Notes under the pieces: model-generated | Database searches by the model: none | The model's input: the letters and a program-made list of their open reading frames with translations, nothing else | What the model was told of the DNA's origin: nothing | Position numbers and translations under genes: made by a program | Shown here: positions 41,190 through 48,817 of the stretch, piece after piece | How the letters are laid out: the number at the start of each line of letters is the position of its first letter | How positions within the stretch are numbered: position 1 is the first letter of the stretch | Assembly: GCA_963751795.1 (NCBI GenBank) | Contig: CAVVVI010000002.1 | Coordinates: forward strand, 496,001 to 560,000 | Direction: 5' to 3' | Length of the DNA: 64,000 bases | Source of the DNA: BOG-908 sp963751795 | Lineage (GTDB): Bacteria > Pseudomonadota > Alphaproteobacteria > Acetobacterales > Acetobacteraceae

Positions 41190-41420
41190 ATGAAATCCGG
41201 CATCCACCCCGACTACCACGACATCAACATCATCATGACGGACGGGACCACCTACACGACCCGTTCCACCATGGGCAAAGCCGGCGACACCCTGCGCCTT
41301 GACATCGACCCCAAGAGCCACCCCGCCTGGACGGGCGTGCAGCGGATGATGGACACCGGTGGGCAGGTAGCCAAGTTCAACAAGAAGTTCGCTGGCCTGG
41401 GCGTCAAGAAAACCGATTGA
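41190..41420 (+). CDS. rpmE: 50S ribosomal protein L31 (cysteine-free type)
   Basis: A 76-residue ribosomal protein bridging the subunits. It reads MKSGIHPDYHDINIIMTDGT and has SHPAWTGVQRMMDTGGQVAK before the basic tail; both are L31 signatures. It lacks the four zinc-binding Cys of the C+ form, so this is the zinc-independent type. It is the gene upstream of the heat-shock module. Confidence 0.95.
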   Translation: MKSGIHPDYHDINIIMTDGTTYTTRSTMGKAGDTLRLDIDPKSHPAWTGVQRMMDTGGQVAKFNKKFAGLGVKKTD

Positions 41421-41435
41421 GCCGGCATGGCGGGG

Positions 41436-41465
41436 CTTGAACCCGCCGAGCCTCCTGCTTAATTT
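41436..41465 (+). promoter_or_regulatory. candidate RpoH (sigma32) promoter for hsp20
   Basis: CTTG at 41436-41439, an 18-base spacer, then CTTAATTT at 41458-41465. This fits the alphaproteobacterial sigma32 pattern (CTTG, 17-18 bases, CYTATnT) except for one position. It lies 16 bases after the rpmE stop and about 110 bases before the hsp20 start, leaving a leader that begins near the first ROSE hairpin. Confidence 0.6.
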
Positions 41466-41474
41466 CTGCATCGT

Positions 41475-41572
41475 CCGGGGCGCCCAATAGGGGCCTCGGG
41501 GCGTGACAGGGCCGGCACCATCCGGTGCGGCCCAGCCAACAGCAACCTTGCTGATGCAGGAGGTTTGACACC
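41475..41572 (+). ncRNA. ROSE-type RNA thermometer in the hsp20 leader
   Basis: Three hairpins in series. The first (41475-41499) has ten pairs and loop AATA. The second (41509-41533) is GGGCC/GGCCC and GCACC/GGTGC around ATCC. The third (41544-41565) covers the ribosome site: AACCTTGCT pairs with AGGAGGTT, with TTGCT opposite the Shine-Dalgarno AGGAGG (41558-41563), the diagnostic ROSE arrangement with one bulged G and weak U-G pairs. Melting at high temperature would free the ribosome site. ROSE elements control hsp20/ibpA genes in alphaproteobacteria. Confidence 0.75.
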
Positions 41573-42055
41573 ATGACGTACGATTTCGCTCCCCTTTTCC
41601 GCACCGCGATCGGTTTCGACCGGCTCGCGCGCCTGGCCGACAGCGCAGCCGAGGCTGCCTCCACCCAGGCCTACCCGCCCTACAACATCGAAAAGACGGG
41701 CGACGACAGCTACCGCCTGACCCTGGCGATCGCTGGCTTTGGTCCCGAGAACATCGAGATCGTGGTCAAGGACAACACCCTGTTCGTCAGCGGCCGCCTG
41801 GCTGATGAAGCGAACAAGGCTGAGCTCCTGCATCGCGGCATTGCCGGCCGCGCTTTCGAGCGCCGGTTCGTGCTGGCCGACCACATCGTTGTGGACGGCG
41901 CCGATCTGCAGCACGGCCTGTTGCATGTCGGCCTCAAGCGCGTGGTGCCGGAGGCGCTGAAGCCCCGTCGTATCACGATCGGCACCGGCCAGCCGGCCAT
42001 CGCTGGCCAGCAGGCCAACGACGACCGCACCGTTCTCGAGCACAAGGCGGCCTGA
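41573..42055 (+). CDS. small heat-shock protein (Hsp20/IbpA)
   Basis: A 160-residue holdase chaperone with an alpha-crystallin domain. It has YPPYNIEKTGDDSYRLTLAI at the domain start, IVVKDNTLFVSGR in the core and FERRFVLADHIVVDGADL followed by GLLHVGLKRVVPE near the end. The C-terminal PRRITI supplies the I-x-I-type oligomerisation motif. Expression is likely doubly heat-controlled: the CTTG-N18-CTTAATTT promoter and the ROSE leader ahead of it. It is convergent with the DUF1192 gene, with a 10-bp hairpin between. Confidence 0.93.
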   Translation: MTYDFAPLFRTAIGFDRLARLADSAAEAASTQAYPPYNIEKTGDDSYRLTLAIAGFGPENIEIVVKDNTLFVSGRLADEANKAELLHRGIAGRAFERRFVLADHIVVDGADLQHGLLHVGLKRVVPEALKPRRITIGTGQPAIAGQQANDDRTVLEHKAA

Positions 42056-42068
42056 GCCGCGTCGAGAA

Positions 42069-42092
42069 GGCCCGGGCAGCGATGCCCGGGCC
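42069..42092. terminator. hairpin terminator between hsp20 and DUF1192 gene
   Basis: GGCCCGGGCA (42069-42078), tetraloop GCGA, TGCCCGGGCC (42083-42092): a perfect 10-bp stem between convergent genes, without a T-tract on either strand. Confidence 0.6.
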
Positions 42093-42099
42093 GTTGCCG

Positions 42100-42282
42100 C
42101 TACAATTGTCGGAAGAAACTATCGGCGTGCCCGCGTGCCCCTTCCTTGCTGGCGATCGCCGCTTCGGCCCTGGCGATCTCCGCCTGCAACTCGCCGATAT
42201 AGCCGCGCAGATCAGCAACGCTGAGCACATCGAGCGCTTTCTGTTCCACCCGCTTCGGCGTTACGCTTTCTTCGTCTTGCAT
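42100..42282 (-). CDS. DUF1192 family protein
   Basis: A 60-residue acidic protein; ATG 42282 starts MQDEESVTPKRVEQKALDVL. A helix SVADLRGYIGELQAEIARAE (about residues 20-39) followed by an Ala/Lys helix is the DUF1192 pattern (LSVDELxxYIxxLExEIxR) found across alphaproteobacteria. Function unknown; it often lies near stress and cell-cycle genes. The longer frame upstream has no homology. Confidence 0.8.
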   Translation of the reverse strand: MQDEESVTPKRVEQKALDVLSVADLRGYIGELQAEIARAEAAIASKEGARGHADSFFRQL

Positions 42283-42431
42283 CGCCTCACCATCTTGACC
42301 CACCGCGGCCTCGCGGCCCATATCCGAGCAACGTTGCCGATTTGAAGGCGCACCCCTGCCGGGGCCATCGTAGAGTAACATGACGGTGAGACTTGGCAGG
42401 CGCACCGCCGCTGCGCCGAAGGATACACCCC

Positions 42432-43010
42432 ATGACACTCCCATTGATGCCAAAAGCCACCGCCGTCTGGCTGATTGACAAAACGGCGCTGACCTTCACG
42501 CAGATCGCCGATTTCTGTGGCATGCACCCGCTCGAAATCCAGGCGATCGCCGACGGCGAAGTAGCGCAGGGCATCAACGGCTACGATCCGGTCGCCAACA
42601 GCCAGGTCACCGCCGAAGAGATCGCCCGTTGCGAGGCCGACCCGGAAGGCCGGCTCAAGATGAGCCCGGTGACGACGCACACGCCCAAAAAGCAGAAAGG
42701 CGCGCGTTATACGCCGGTGGCCAAGCGTAACGACCGGCCCGATGGCATCGCCTTCGTGCTCCGCCACTACCCGCAGCTTTCCGAAGCGCAGGTCATTAAG
42801 CTGCTCGGCACCACTAAGGAGACGATCCAGAAGGTGCGCGACCGCCAGCATTGGAACAGCCCAAACATCAAGCCGCGCGACCCGGTGATCCTGGGCCTGT
42901 GCACGCAGACCGACCTGAACACGATGGTTGCTGCCGCCAATGAGCGTCTCGCCCGCGAAGGCAAGACGCCGCCACCGTTGCCGCAAATCGAAACCGACGA
43001 GGCGGCCTGA
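42432..43010 (+). CDS. cell-cycle transcriptional regulator TrcR (DUF1013)
   Basis: A 192-residue alphaproteobacterial regulator. N-terminal LIDKTALTFTQIADFCGMHP forms a helix-turn-helix; HPLEIQAIADGEVAQGINGY continues it. The C-terminal half has HYPQLSEAQVIKLLGTTKET followed by WNSPNIKPRDPVILGLCTQ, typical of DUF1013. ATG 42432 fits the family N-terminus. TrcR/DUF1013 proteins associate with DNA and RNA polymerase in cell-cycle control; this gene lies about 5 kb from ccrM. A 15-bp hairpin at 43024-43064 ends the transcript. Confidence 0.85.
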   Translation: MTLPLMPKATAVWLIDKTALTFTQIADFCGMHPLEIQAIADGEVAQGINGYDPVANSQVTAEEIARCEADPEGRLKMSPVTTHTPKKQKGARYTPVAKRNDRPDGIAFVLRHYPQLSEAQVIKLLGTTKETIQKVRDRQHWNSPNIKPRDPVILGLCTQTDLNTMVAAANERLAREGKTPPPLPQIETDEAA

Positions 43011-43023
43011 AGCCCGGCGGCGG

Positions 43024-43064
43024 CCACTCGTCACGCGCAGCAATGCCGGGCGCGTGACGAGTGG
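43024..43064. terminator. 15-bp perfect hairpin between convergent genes
   Basis: CCACTCGTCACGCGC (43024-43038) pairs exactly with 43050-43064 around an 11-base loop. It separates the TrcR gene (plus) from a DUF465 gene (minus) and should stop or stabilise both transcripts. Confidence 0.7.
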
Positions 43065-43078
43065 GCGCAGGGTGTTGG

Positions 43079-43246
43079 CTAGAAGCTGCGCAGCTTCTCC
43101 ATCTCCTCTTTCAAGCGCAATTTCTCTACCTTGAGCCGGGACAACTCGGCCCCGTCGGGTCGCGGTCGATGATCCTCTTCCTGTATCTTCATGTCCAAGC
43201 TGGCGTGACGATTGCTCAGGCTCTCGATACGGGCTTGCAGGCTCAT
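43079..43246 (-). CDS. DUF465/YdcH-like protein
   Basis: A 55-residue coiled-coil protein, start ATG 43246 with GGAGG upstream (the frame opens further but without a ribosome site). Sequence SLQARIESLSNRHASLDMKI then LSRLKVEKLRLKEEMEKLRS is the YdcH helix-turn-helix coil. A second YdcH gene lies divergent at 43448, and the 201-base gap between them carries both promoters. Function unknown. Confidence 0.8.
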   Translation of the reverse strand: MSLQARIESLSNRHASLDMKIQEEDHRPRPDGAELSRLKVEKLRLKEEMEKLRSF

Positions 43247-43447
43247 GTTGCCTCCGCTCTGAAGATCGCATCCGCCATCACCGGATGCCCTCAAACGGTA
43301 ATACATCGCCGAACCTAAACACCACCCAAATGCGCGTGCGCCCGGTCACGTCCCGCACCATGCGGCAATCCGCTTTTTGTTGGCAAAAAGACGAAATGCT
43401 CCGCCGCAAGCCGACAATCCGGCCGACAGCCGTGTTAAGCACCCACA

Positions 43448-43648
43448 ATGCTTAACGACCGCGATTCCCTGCTGCGCAAGCTCCACGAGCTACGCAGCGA
43501 GCACCGGGACCTCGACACCGTCATCGCCCGCCTCGTGCCTCAGCCGCTCGACCAGTTGCAGGTGCAGCGCCTGAAGAAGCGCAAGCTGCTGCTGAAAGAC
43601 GAGATCGCCTGGCTGGAAAGCCATCTCATCCCGGACAACATCGCCTGA
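43448..43648 (+). CDS. DUF465/YdcH-like protein
   Basis: A 66-residue YdcH family protein: LRKLHELRSEHRDLDTVIAR and LKKRKLLLKDEIAWLESHLI form the two helices. Its TGA overlaps the purE ATG (TGATG), so it is translated with the purine genes. A DUF465 protein leading purE-purK is common in alphaproteobacteria. Confidence 0.85.
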   Translation: MLNDRDSLLRKLHELRSEHRDLDTVIARLVPQPLDQLQVQRLKKRKLLLKDEIAWLESHLIPDNIA

Positions 43649-44145
43649 TGCAGCCCGCAGCCTTGGTCCGCGTCGGCATCATCATGGGCAGCCAGTCGGA
43701 TTGGGCCACCCTGCGCCATGCCGCCGACACGCTGACGGCGCTCGATGTCGCGCACGAAACCCGCATCGTCTCCGCCCATCGCACGCCGGATCGCCTGGCC
43801 GACTACGCCCGCACGGCGCGCGCGCGGGGATTGCAGGTGATCATCGCCGGTGCTGGCGGGGCCGCCCACCTGCCCGGCATGTGCGCGGCTTGGACGCCGC
43901 TGCCCGTGCTGGGCGTCCCCGTGCAAAGCCAGGCGCTGTCCGGGCTGGATAGCCTTCTCTCCATCGCGCAGATGCCGGCCGGCATCCCTGTGGGAACGCT
44001 GGCCATCGGGCGCGCCGGTGCCGTCAATGCCGGCCTGCTCGCCGCCGCCATCCTCTCGCTCGCCGATCCGGCTCTGGCCGAGCGCCTGGATGCCCATCGC
44101 ACGGCCCAGACCGAGGCGGTCGCATCGGTGCCCAGCGAGCCATGA
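43648..44145 (+). CDS. purE: 5-(carboxyamino)imidazole ribonucleotide mutase
   Basis: Converts N5-CAIR to CAIR in purine biosynthesis (class I PurE). The 165-residue protein has IIMGSQSDW (residues 10-18), SAHRTP (41-46) and AGAGGAAHLPGM, with VPVQSQALSG later, the CAIR-binding motifs. It partners with PurK, which is translated from a start four bases before the purE stop. Confidence 0.95.
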   Translation: MQPAALVRVGIIMGSQSDWATLRHAADTLTALDVAHETRIVSAHRTPDRLADYARTARARGLQVIIAGAGGAAHLPGMCAAWTPLPVLGVPVQSQALSGLDSLLSIAQMPAGIPVGTLAIGRAGAVNAGLLAAAILSLADPALAERLDAHRTAQTEAVASVPSEP

Positions 44146-45308
44146 CAACTGCACCCACCGCCGCAGCGCTGCCGCCGGGTGCCACGATCGGCATCGTCGG
44201 TGGCGGGCAGCTCGGCCGCATGTCGGCCATGGCCGCCGCCCGGCTCGGCTATCGCTGCCACATCCTCACGCCGGAAGCCGACAGCCCCGCCGCCCAGGTC
44301 TCAGCCGGCATCACGCTGGGCTCGTACGACGACCCAACCGCCCTGCGCGCCTTTGCGGGCGCCGTCGATGTGATCACCTTCGAGTTCGAGAACGTCAGCG
44401 CCGCGGGCCTCGATCTGCTGGCCGGGCTGCGCCCCGTCCATCCGGCGCCGGCCATCCTCCGCCTCACCCAGGAACGGGTCACCGAGAAAAGCTTCATCAA
44501 CGGTGCCGGCTGCCCGACCGGCGCCTGGTTGCCGGTCAACAGCCTGGCCGAGCTGGAAGCCGGCCTGGTCACGCTCGGCCTGCCCGCCGTTCTGAAGACG
44601 ACGCGGCTCGGCTATGACGGCCGCGGCCAGGCCGTGCTGCGCACCGTCGACGATGGCCGCGCCGCCTTCGCCAGCCTGTCGCCGGCGCCGTTCATCCTGG
44701 AAGCTTTCATCGATTTCGCCTGCGAGATCAGCGTCGTTGTCGCCCGCGGCCAGGACGGCTCCGTCGCCGCCTTCGATGCGGTCGAGAACCGCCACCGCGA
44801 CCACATCCTGGATCTCACCCTGGCGCCCGCCCAGATCACCCCTGAGATCGCCGCGATTGCGTCCGACATCGCGCTCGACATCGCCTTCAACATCGGCCTG
44901 GTCGGCGTGCTTGCCATCGAGATGTTCGTCGACCGCGACGGCCGCGTGCTGGTCAACGAGCTTGCGCCGCGCCCGCACAATTCCGGCCATTGGACGATCG
45001 ACGCCTGCCCCGTCAGCCAATTCGAGATGCACATCCGCGCGGTGGCCGGCCTGCCCATCCCCCCGGCGATCCGCCACTCGGATGCCGTGATGAAAAACCT
45101 GGTCGGCCCGGAGCTGGCGGCACTGTGGCCGCAGATCCTCGCCACACCAGGGCTGATCCCGCATCTCTATGGCAAAAGCGAAGCCCGGCCCGGCCGCAAG
45201 ATGGGCCACGCCACGCGGCTTTTCCCGCTTGGCGCCTTGCCCGGCGCGTTCGGCGTCCAAGCAGCCCTCGGCGTGCTGGCCAGCACAGGCGAGGCGGACG
45301 GCCATTAG
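44142..45308 (+). CDS. purK: N5-carboxyaminoimidazole ribonucleotide synthase
   Basis: ATP-grasp enzyme that carboxylates AIR with bicarbonate, giving the substrate of PurE. The 388-residue protein has GIVGGGQLGRM (N-terminal Rossmann), KTTRLGYDGRGQ, the ATP-grasp acidic VLVNELAPRPHNSGHWT and a C-terminal GRKMGHAT. ATG 44142 overlaps purE (ATGA). It is convergent with nth, whose stop lies 12 bases away. Function is certain from motifs. Confidence 0.96.
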   Translation: MTTAPTAAALPPGATIGIVGGGQLGRMSAMAAARLGYRCHILTPEADSPAAQVSAGITLGSYDDPTALRAFAGAVDVITFEFENVSAAGLDLLAGLRPVHPAPAILRLTQERVTEKSFINGAGCPTGAWLPVNSLAELEAGLVTLGLPAVLKTTRLGYDGRGQAVLRTVDDGRAAFASLSPAPFILEAFIDFACEISVVVARGQDGSVAAFDAVENRHRDHILDLTLAPAQITPEIAAIASDIALDIAFNIGLVGVLAIEMFVDRDGRVLVNELAPRPHNSGHWTIDACPVSQFEMHIRAVAGLPIPPAIRHSDAVMKNLVGPELAALWPQILATPGLIPHLYGKSEARPGRKMGHATRLFPLGALPGAFGVQAALGVLASTGEADGH

Positions 45309-45320
45309 CTGGCGCGCCGG

Positions 45321-46016
45321 CTAGCCGTCCACCTTGAACTTAAACCGGCACCAGCGCGCAGCAGCGCAGCGCCAGCATTCCGGCCGCCGCGCCTTGCACA
45401 CGTAGCGCCCGTGCAGGATCAGCCAGTGATGCGCGTCCCGCAGCATCGCCGGCGGGATGCGCGCCACCAGCGCATCTTCCACCGCCCGCACCGTCTTGCC
45501 CGGGGCAATGCCGGTGCGGTTGCCGAGCCGGAACACGTGCGTGTCCACCGCCATCGTCGCCTCGCCGAACGCCACGTTCAGCACCACGTTCGCTGTCTTG
45601 CGCCCGACGCCGGGCAGCGCCTCCAGCGCCGCCCTGTCATGCGGCACCTGGCCCGCGTGCTCGGCCACCAGGATTCCCGACAGCGCCACCACGTTGCGGG
45701 CCTTGCCCTGCCACAGCCCGATCGTGCGGATATGCTGGGCCACGCCCTCCACGCCCAGTCGCACCATCGCCGCCGGATCCGGCGCCGCGGCGAACAGCCC
45801 CACGGTTGCCTTGTTGACCGAAGCGTCGGTCGCCTGGGCCGACAGCACCACGGCCACCAGCAGCGTGTAGGGGTCGGTGAAGGCCAGCTCGGTCTGCGCA
45901 TCCGGCCGGCTGGCGGCGATGGCTTGCAGGAACGGTGCAACGTCGGCGCGCGGCATGCGCGTGGCAGGGCGAGGAGAGTCGGGGCGAGGAGAGGCAGGGC
46001 GGGGCAAAGCGGCCAT
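45321..46016 (-). CDS. nth: endonuclease III
   Basis: DNA glycosylase/AP-lyase for oxidised pyrimidines. With ATG 46016 the product is 231 residues: a Pro/Arg-rich leader, the HhH motif LPGVGRKTANVVL with catalytic Lys140, Asp158 in VDTHVFR, and a C-terminal [4Fe-4S] set Cys207-x6-Cys214-x2-Cys217-x5-Cys223. ATG 45956 would remove the leader; the longer frame to 46064 lacks support. Its upstream region is shared with the divergent DUF2244 gene. Confidence 0.94.
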   Translation of the reverse strand: MAALPRPASPRPDSPRPATRMPRADVAPFLQAIAASRPDAQTELAFTDPYTLLVAVVLSAQATDASVNKATVGLFAAAPDPAAMVRLGVEGVAQHIRTIGLWQGKARNVVALSGILVAEHAGQVPHDRAALEALPGVGRKTANVVLNVAFGEATMAVDTHVFRLGNRTGIAPGKTVRAVEDALVARIPPAMLRDAHHWLILHGRYVCKARRPECWRCAAARWCRFKFKVDG

Positions 46017-46092
46017 GCCGATCTTCTCGGCCGGCACGGCACAGCCGGCAAGCCGCCCTACCAAGTGCCGCGCGCCCTCTTATCTGCAGGCG

Positions 46093-46605
46093 ATGTCATA
46101 CGCGCCCGAGCAGATCGTCTTCGAAGCCGAGGTGGTGCCCTACCGCAGCCTCTCGCCGCGCGGCCTGCGTCGGCTGCTCGGCGGCATCGCGGCCGTCAGC
46201 CTGTGCACCACCACGGTGTTCTGGTGGCTGGGCGCCTGGCCGATCGCCGGCTTCAATGGGGGCGAGATCCTCATCGCCCTTGTCCTGATCCGCACCCATG
46301 CGCGATCGATGCGCCAGCGCGAGCTGCTGCTCCTCAGTGACCAGTCGCTGCGCATTTTGAAGACCGACGCCGCGGGCCGCGCCAGCGAGCGCAGCCTATC
46401 ACCGGGCTGGCTCAACGTCCGGCTGCAGGAACGGCCGGGCCGCGTGCCGGGGCTCTACCTCTCCTCGCGCGGCCAGCAGGTCGAAGTCGCCGCAGCCTTG
46501 GGCGAGCCGGAGAAGCGGGATCTGGCCGAAGCGCTGTCGGACGCCGTCCACCGCCTGCGCAGCCCGGTCTTCGATAACCCGCAGCTCCGCGCCGAACCGG
46601 GGTAG
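46093..46605 (+). CDS. DUF2244 family membrane protein
   Basis: A 170-residue inner-membrane protein. Residues 22-65 hold two hydrophobic helices (LLGGIAAVSLCTTTVFWWLG and IALVLI) with PRGLRRLLGG before them, then a cytoplasmic beta domain with the DQSLRILKTD and LNVRLQERPGRVPGLYLSSR pattern of DUF2244. ATG 46093 follows CAGG. Members are typical of alphaproteobacteria; role unknown. It is divergent from nth and convergent with the XRE gene. Confidence 0.75.
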   Translation: MSYAPEQIVFEAEVVPYRSLSPRGLRRLLGGIAAVSLCTTTVFWWLGAWPIAGFNGGEILIALVLIRTHARSMRQRELLLLSDQSLRILKTDAAGRASERSLSPGWLNVRLQERPGRVPGLYLSSRGQQVEVAAALGEPEKRDLAEALSDAVHRLRSPVFDNPQLRAEPG

Positions 46606-46607
46606 CG

Positions 46608-47081
46608 TCACACCGGCAGGTCGGCCGGCCCCATGGACTTGATCAGGTCGAACACCCGCTTGCGCACCGAAACGTCGGTGATGCGGTAATACGCGCGCAC
46701 CAGTTCCAGCGTCTCGCGCTTGGCCAGCGGATCGTCGGCCGGCCCCCCGAACTCGCTGCGCTCGGCGAAGCCGGCCACGTTGGTGGCACCGCTGCCCGCA
46801 CCTGTCGCGTCCGGCATATCGTCGAAGAAAAAGCTGATCGGCACGTCCAGCACGCGCGAGAGATCATAAAGACGCGAGGCACCCACGCGATTGACGCCGC
46901 GCTCGTATTTCTGGACTTGCTGGAATGTGAGCCCGAGCGCTTCCCCGAGCCGTTCCTGCGACATGCCCATCAAGGTCCGTCGGAGACGGATGCGCGAGCC
47001 GACGTGAACGTCGATGGGGCTCGGCCGACTTTCGCCAGCGTCACTTGCAGAACCTTCGAATGCAGCCGCGCTTCGGGACAT
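46608..47081 (-). CDS. XRE-family transcriptional regulator
   Basis: A 157-residue regulator with an HTH (RLRRTLMGMSQERLGEALGL then TFQQVQKYERGVNR, about residues 30-80) and a C-terminal helical dimer region (LVRAYYRITDVSVRKRVFDL). ATG 47081 is preferred; ATG 47132 would add 17 residues lying over a TTGACA-N17 promoter-like element (47130-47158 on this strand). The HTH type is widespread in alphaproteobacteria and usually controls nearby or stress genes. Its target is not evident. Confidence 0.75.
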   Translation of the reverse strand: MSRSAAAFEGSASDAGESRPSPIDVHVGSRIRLRRTLMGMSQERLGEALGLTFQQVQKYERGVNRVGASRLYDLSRVLDVPISFFFDDMPDATGAGSGATNVAGFAERSEFGGPADDPLAKRETLELVRAYYRITDVSVRKRVFDLIKSMGPADLPV

Positions 47082-47178
47082 CCAGACAACTCTCTCGCTA
47101 CCATGACCAGACTGCCTGGCATCGGCATGCATCTACCGATACAACCCCAAATTGTCAACCAAGCTTTCGCATTTCAGA

Positions 47179-48696
47179 TTACTCTTCCACTTTTTTATAC
47201 TTTGAGACCGTTCTGTAACGTTGTCCCAGAAGTCCGATCGTTGCGAAGGCGCAAGCCAGCAAGCCCGGCGCCCATAATCCCAATCGCCCGGCCCAAGTCG
47301 GCGGCAACACGCCAGGCACCCCGGCCACCAGCACGCCACGCTGGTTCAGATCCAGGCTGTCCAGCACCCGCCCGTGCGCGTCGATGACGGCGGATATGCC
47401 GGTATTGGCCGCACGTAGCATCGGCAACCCTTCCTCGACGGTCCGCATCCGCGCGGCCGCCAGATGCTGCCGCGGCCCGGCCGAGTCGCCGAACCATGCA
47501 TCGTTGGTGATGTTGACCAGCAGCGAGGGGCGGTCGCCGGCCTGCACCACCTGGGCCGGAAAGATCGCCTCGTAGCAGATCAGCGGCCCGATCGCCGGCA
47601 GGCCGGGCAGGTGCAGCGTGCGCAGGCCGGGCCCGGCCACGAAGCCCTGCTCGCCCAGAATGAAGTGCGCGTAGATTGGAAAGTATTCGCCGAACGGCAC
47701 CAGATGCGCCTTGTCGTATACCCCGGCCACGCTGCCATCAGGCGCGATCGCCGCCAGGCTGTTATGCGCAACTTCGGCGCTTTCGAACCGCTCCGTGCCG
47801 GCAATCGTCATGCGCGCCGGCCGGGCAGCGTCCGCGATTGCCAGGCGGGCACCCTCGTCGCGCGTCAGCTCGAACGGGCTGGCCGTCTCCGGCCAGATCA
47901 CCACGCTCGGCCCCGGCCCGGCCCGGCGCACGCCCTCTCGAGTCAACGCCAGATAACGGTCGAACACCTGGCCGGCCCAAGCGCGTTCCGTCCCATGGTC
48001 GCGGTGGTCCTGTTCGGAGATGTTGCCCTGCGCGATCACCGCCGTCAGGCCGGTCGCCGGCGCGCTCACCTGCAGCCGCAGCCAGCCGGCCAGGGCCCAG
48101 GCCAGCAGCAACCCGATCCCGCCCAGCCGCCCCGCGCGCCCCAGCGTCATGCTGCCTGCTACCAACAGCGTGCCCAGCGTCAGGCCGCCGATGCCCACCC
48201 AGGCGGCCGGCTGCATGAACACCAGCCCCAGCGTGCCCGGCATCTCCCACGCGCTGCCCAGCAGGTTCCAGGGGAACCCGCTCATGACGAACTCGCGCGC
48301 GATATCGCCCAGCACCCACAATCCGGCCAGCACGCATAGCCGCGGCCATCCCGCCGGCACGTGCCACGCCAGCGCGCAGGGCACCGCGATGAACAGGGCC
48401 AGCACGCCCGACAGCAGCGGCACCACGATCGGCACCGCCCACCAGAACTGGGCCGCCATCACCAGCACGGCGAACGTCACCCAGTACAGTCCGGCCATGC
48501 TGAGCGCGAAGCCGAAGGCCAGCCCCCGCAGGCCAGCATCCAGGGCGGTGGGTGCCGCCCCGATCAGTGCCAGCAGGCCGGGAATAGCCACCAGCAGCAG
48601 CGGCACCAGGGTCAATGGCGGCAGCGCGCCGGCGGCGATCACGCCCAGCAGGCCGGCCGCGGCAAACGCGCGCCAGCCCTGGCGCCATGCAAGCAT
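47179..48696 (-). CDS. lnt: apolipoprotein N-acyltransferase
   Basis: Inner-membrane enzyme that N-acylates the Cys of outer-membrane lipoproteins, the last step of their maturation. The 505-residue product has several N-terminal membrane helices (about residues 10-210) and a nitrilase-like periplasmic domain with the triad Glu270 (WPETASPFE), Lys329 (VYDKAHLVPFGE) and Cys374 (LICYEAIFP), plus NDAWFG. ATG 48696 fits the family N-terminus; the longer frame begins in the olsB antisense. It lies 121 bases after olsB in the fur-olsB-lnt direction. Confidence 0.95.
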   Translation of the reverse strand: MLAWRQGWRAFAAAGLLGVIAAGALPPLTLVPLLLVAIPGLLALIGAAPTALDAGLRGLAFGFALSMAGLYWVTFAVLVMAAQFWWAVPIVVPLLSGVLALFIAVPCALAWHVPAGWPRLCVLAGLWVLGDIAREFVMSGFPWNLLGSAWEMPGTLGLVFMQPAAWVGIGGLTLGTLLVAGSMTLGRAGRLGGIGLLLAWALAGWLRLQVSAPATGLTAVIAQGNISEQDHRDHGTERAWAGQVFDRYLALTREGVRRAGPGPSVVIWPETASPFELTRDEGARLAIADAARPARMTIAGTERFESAEVAHNSLAAIAPDGSVAGVYDKAHLVPFGEYFPIYAHFILGEQGFVAGPGLRTLHLPGLPAIGPLICYEAIFPAQVVQAGDRPSLLVNITNDAWFGDSAGPRQHLAAARMRTVEEGLPMLRAANTGISAVIDAHGRVLDSLDLNQRGVLVAGVPGVLPPTWAGRLGLWAPGLLACAFATIGLLGQRYRTVSKYKKVEE

Positions 48697-48817
48697 CAAC
48701 GGGTCGGGTCCTTCATTCAAACGGCGCAGCCCGCCTTGCCGCTTCCACGGCGCGTCGGTGGCGGCAGGGCGGTCCGGGTCGCGCGGTAGGCGCTGTCTGG
48801 CGGCGGCCGCGTCGTCC

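Noticed and set aside
41423..41460. A tRNA T-arm-like sequence on the minus strand (GGCGGGTTCAAGCCCCGCC) after rpmE
   Set aside because: No room or pairing for the D and anticodon arms, and the acceptor 5' strand is missing. The CTTG here fits better as part of the hsp20 promoter.
45956..46064. Alternative starts for nth, including the frame to 46064
   Set aside because: No ribosome site supports 46064. ATG 46016 is kept, although ATG 45956 cannot be excluded because the Pro/Arg leader is not conserved sequence.
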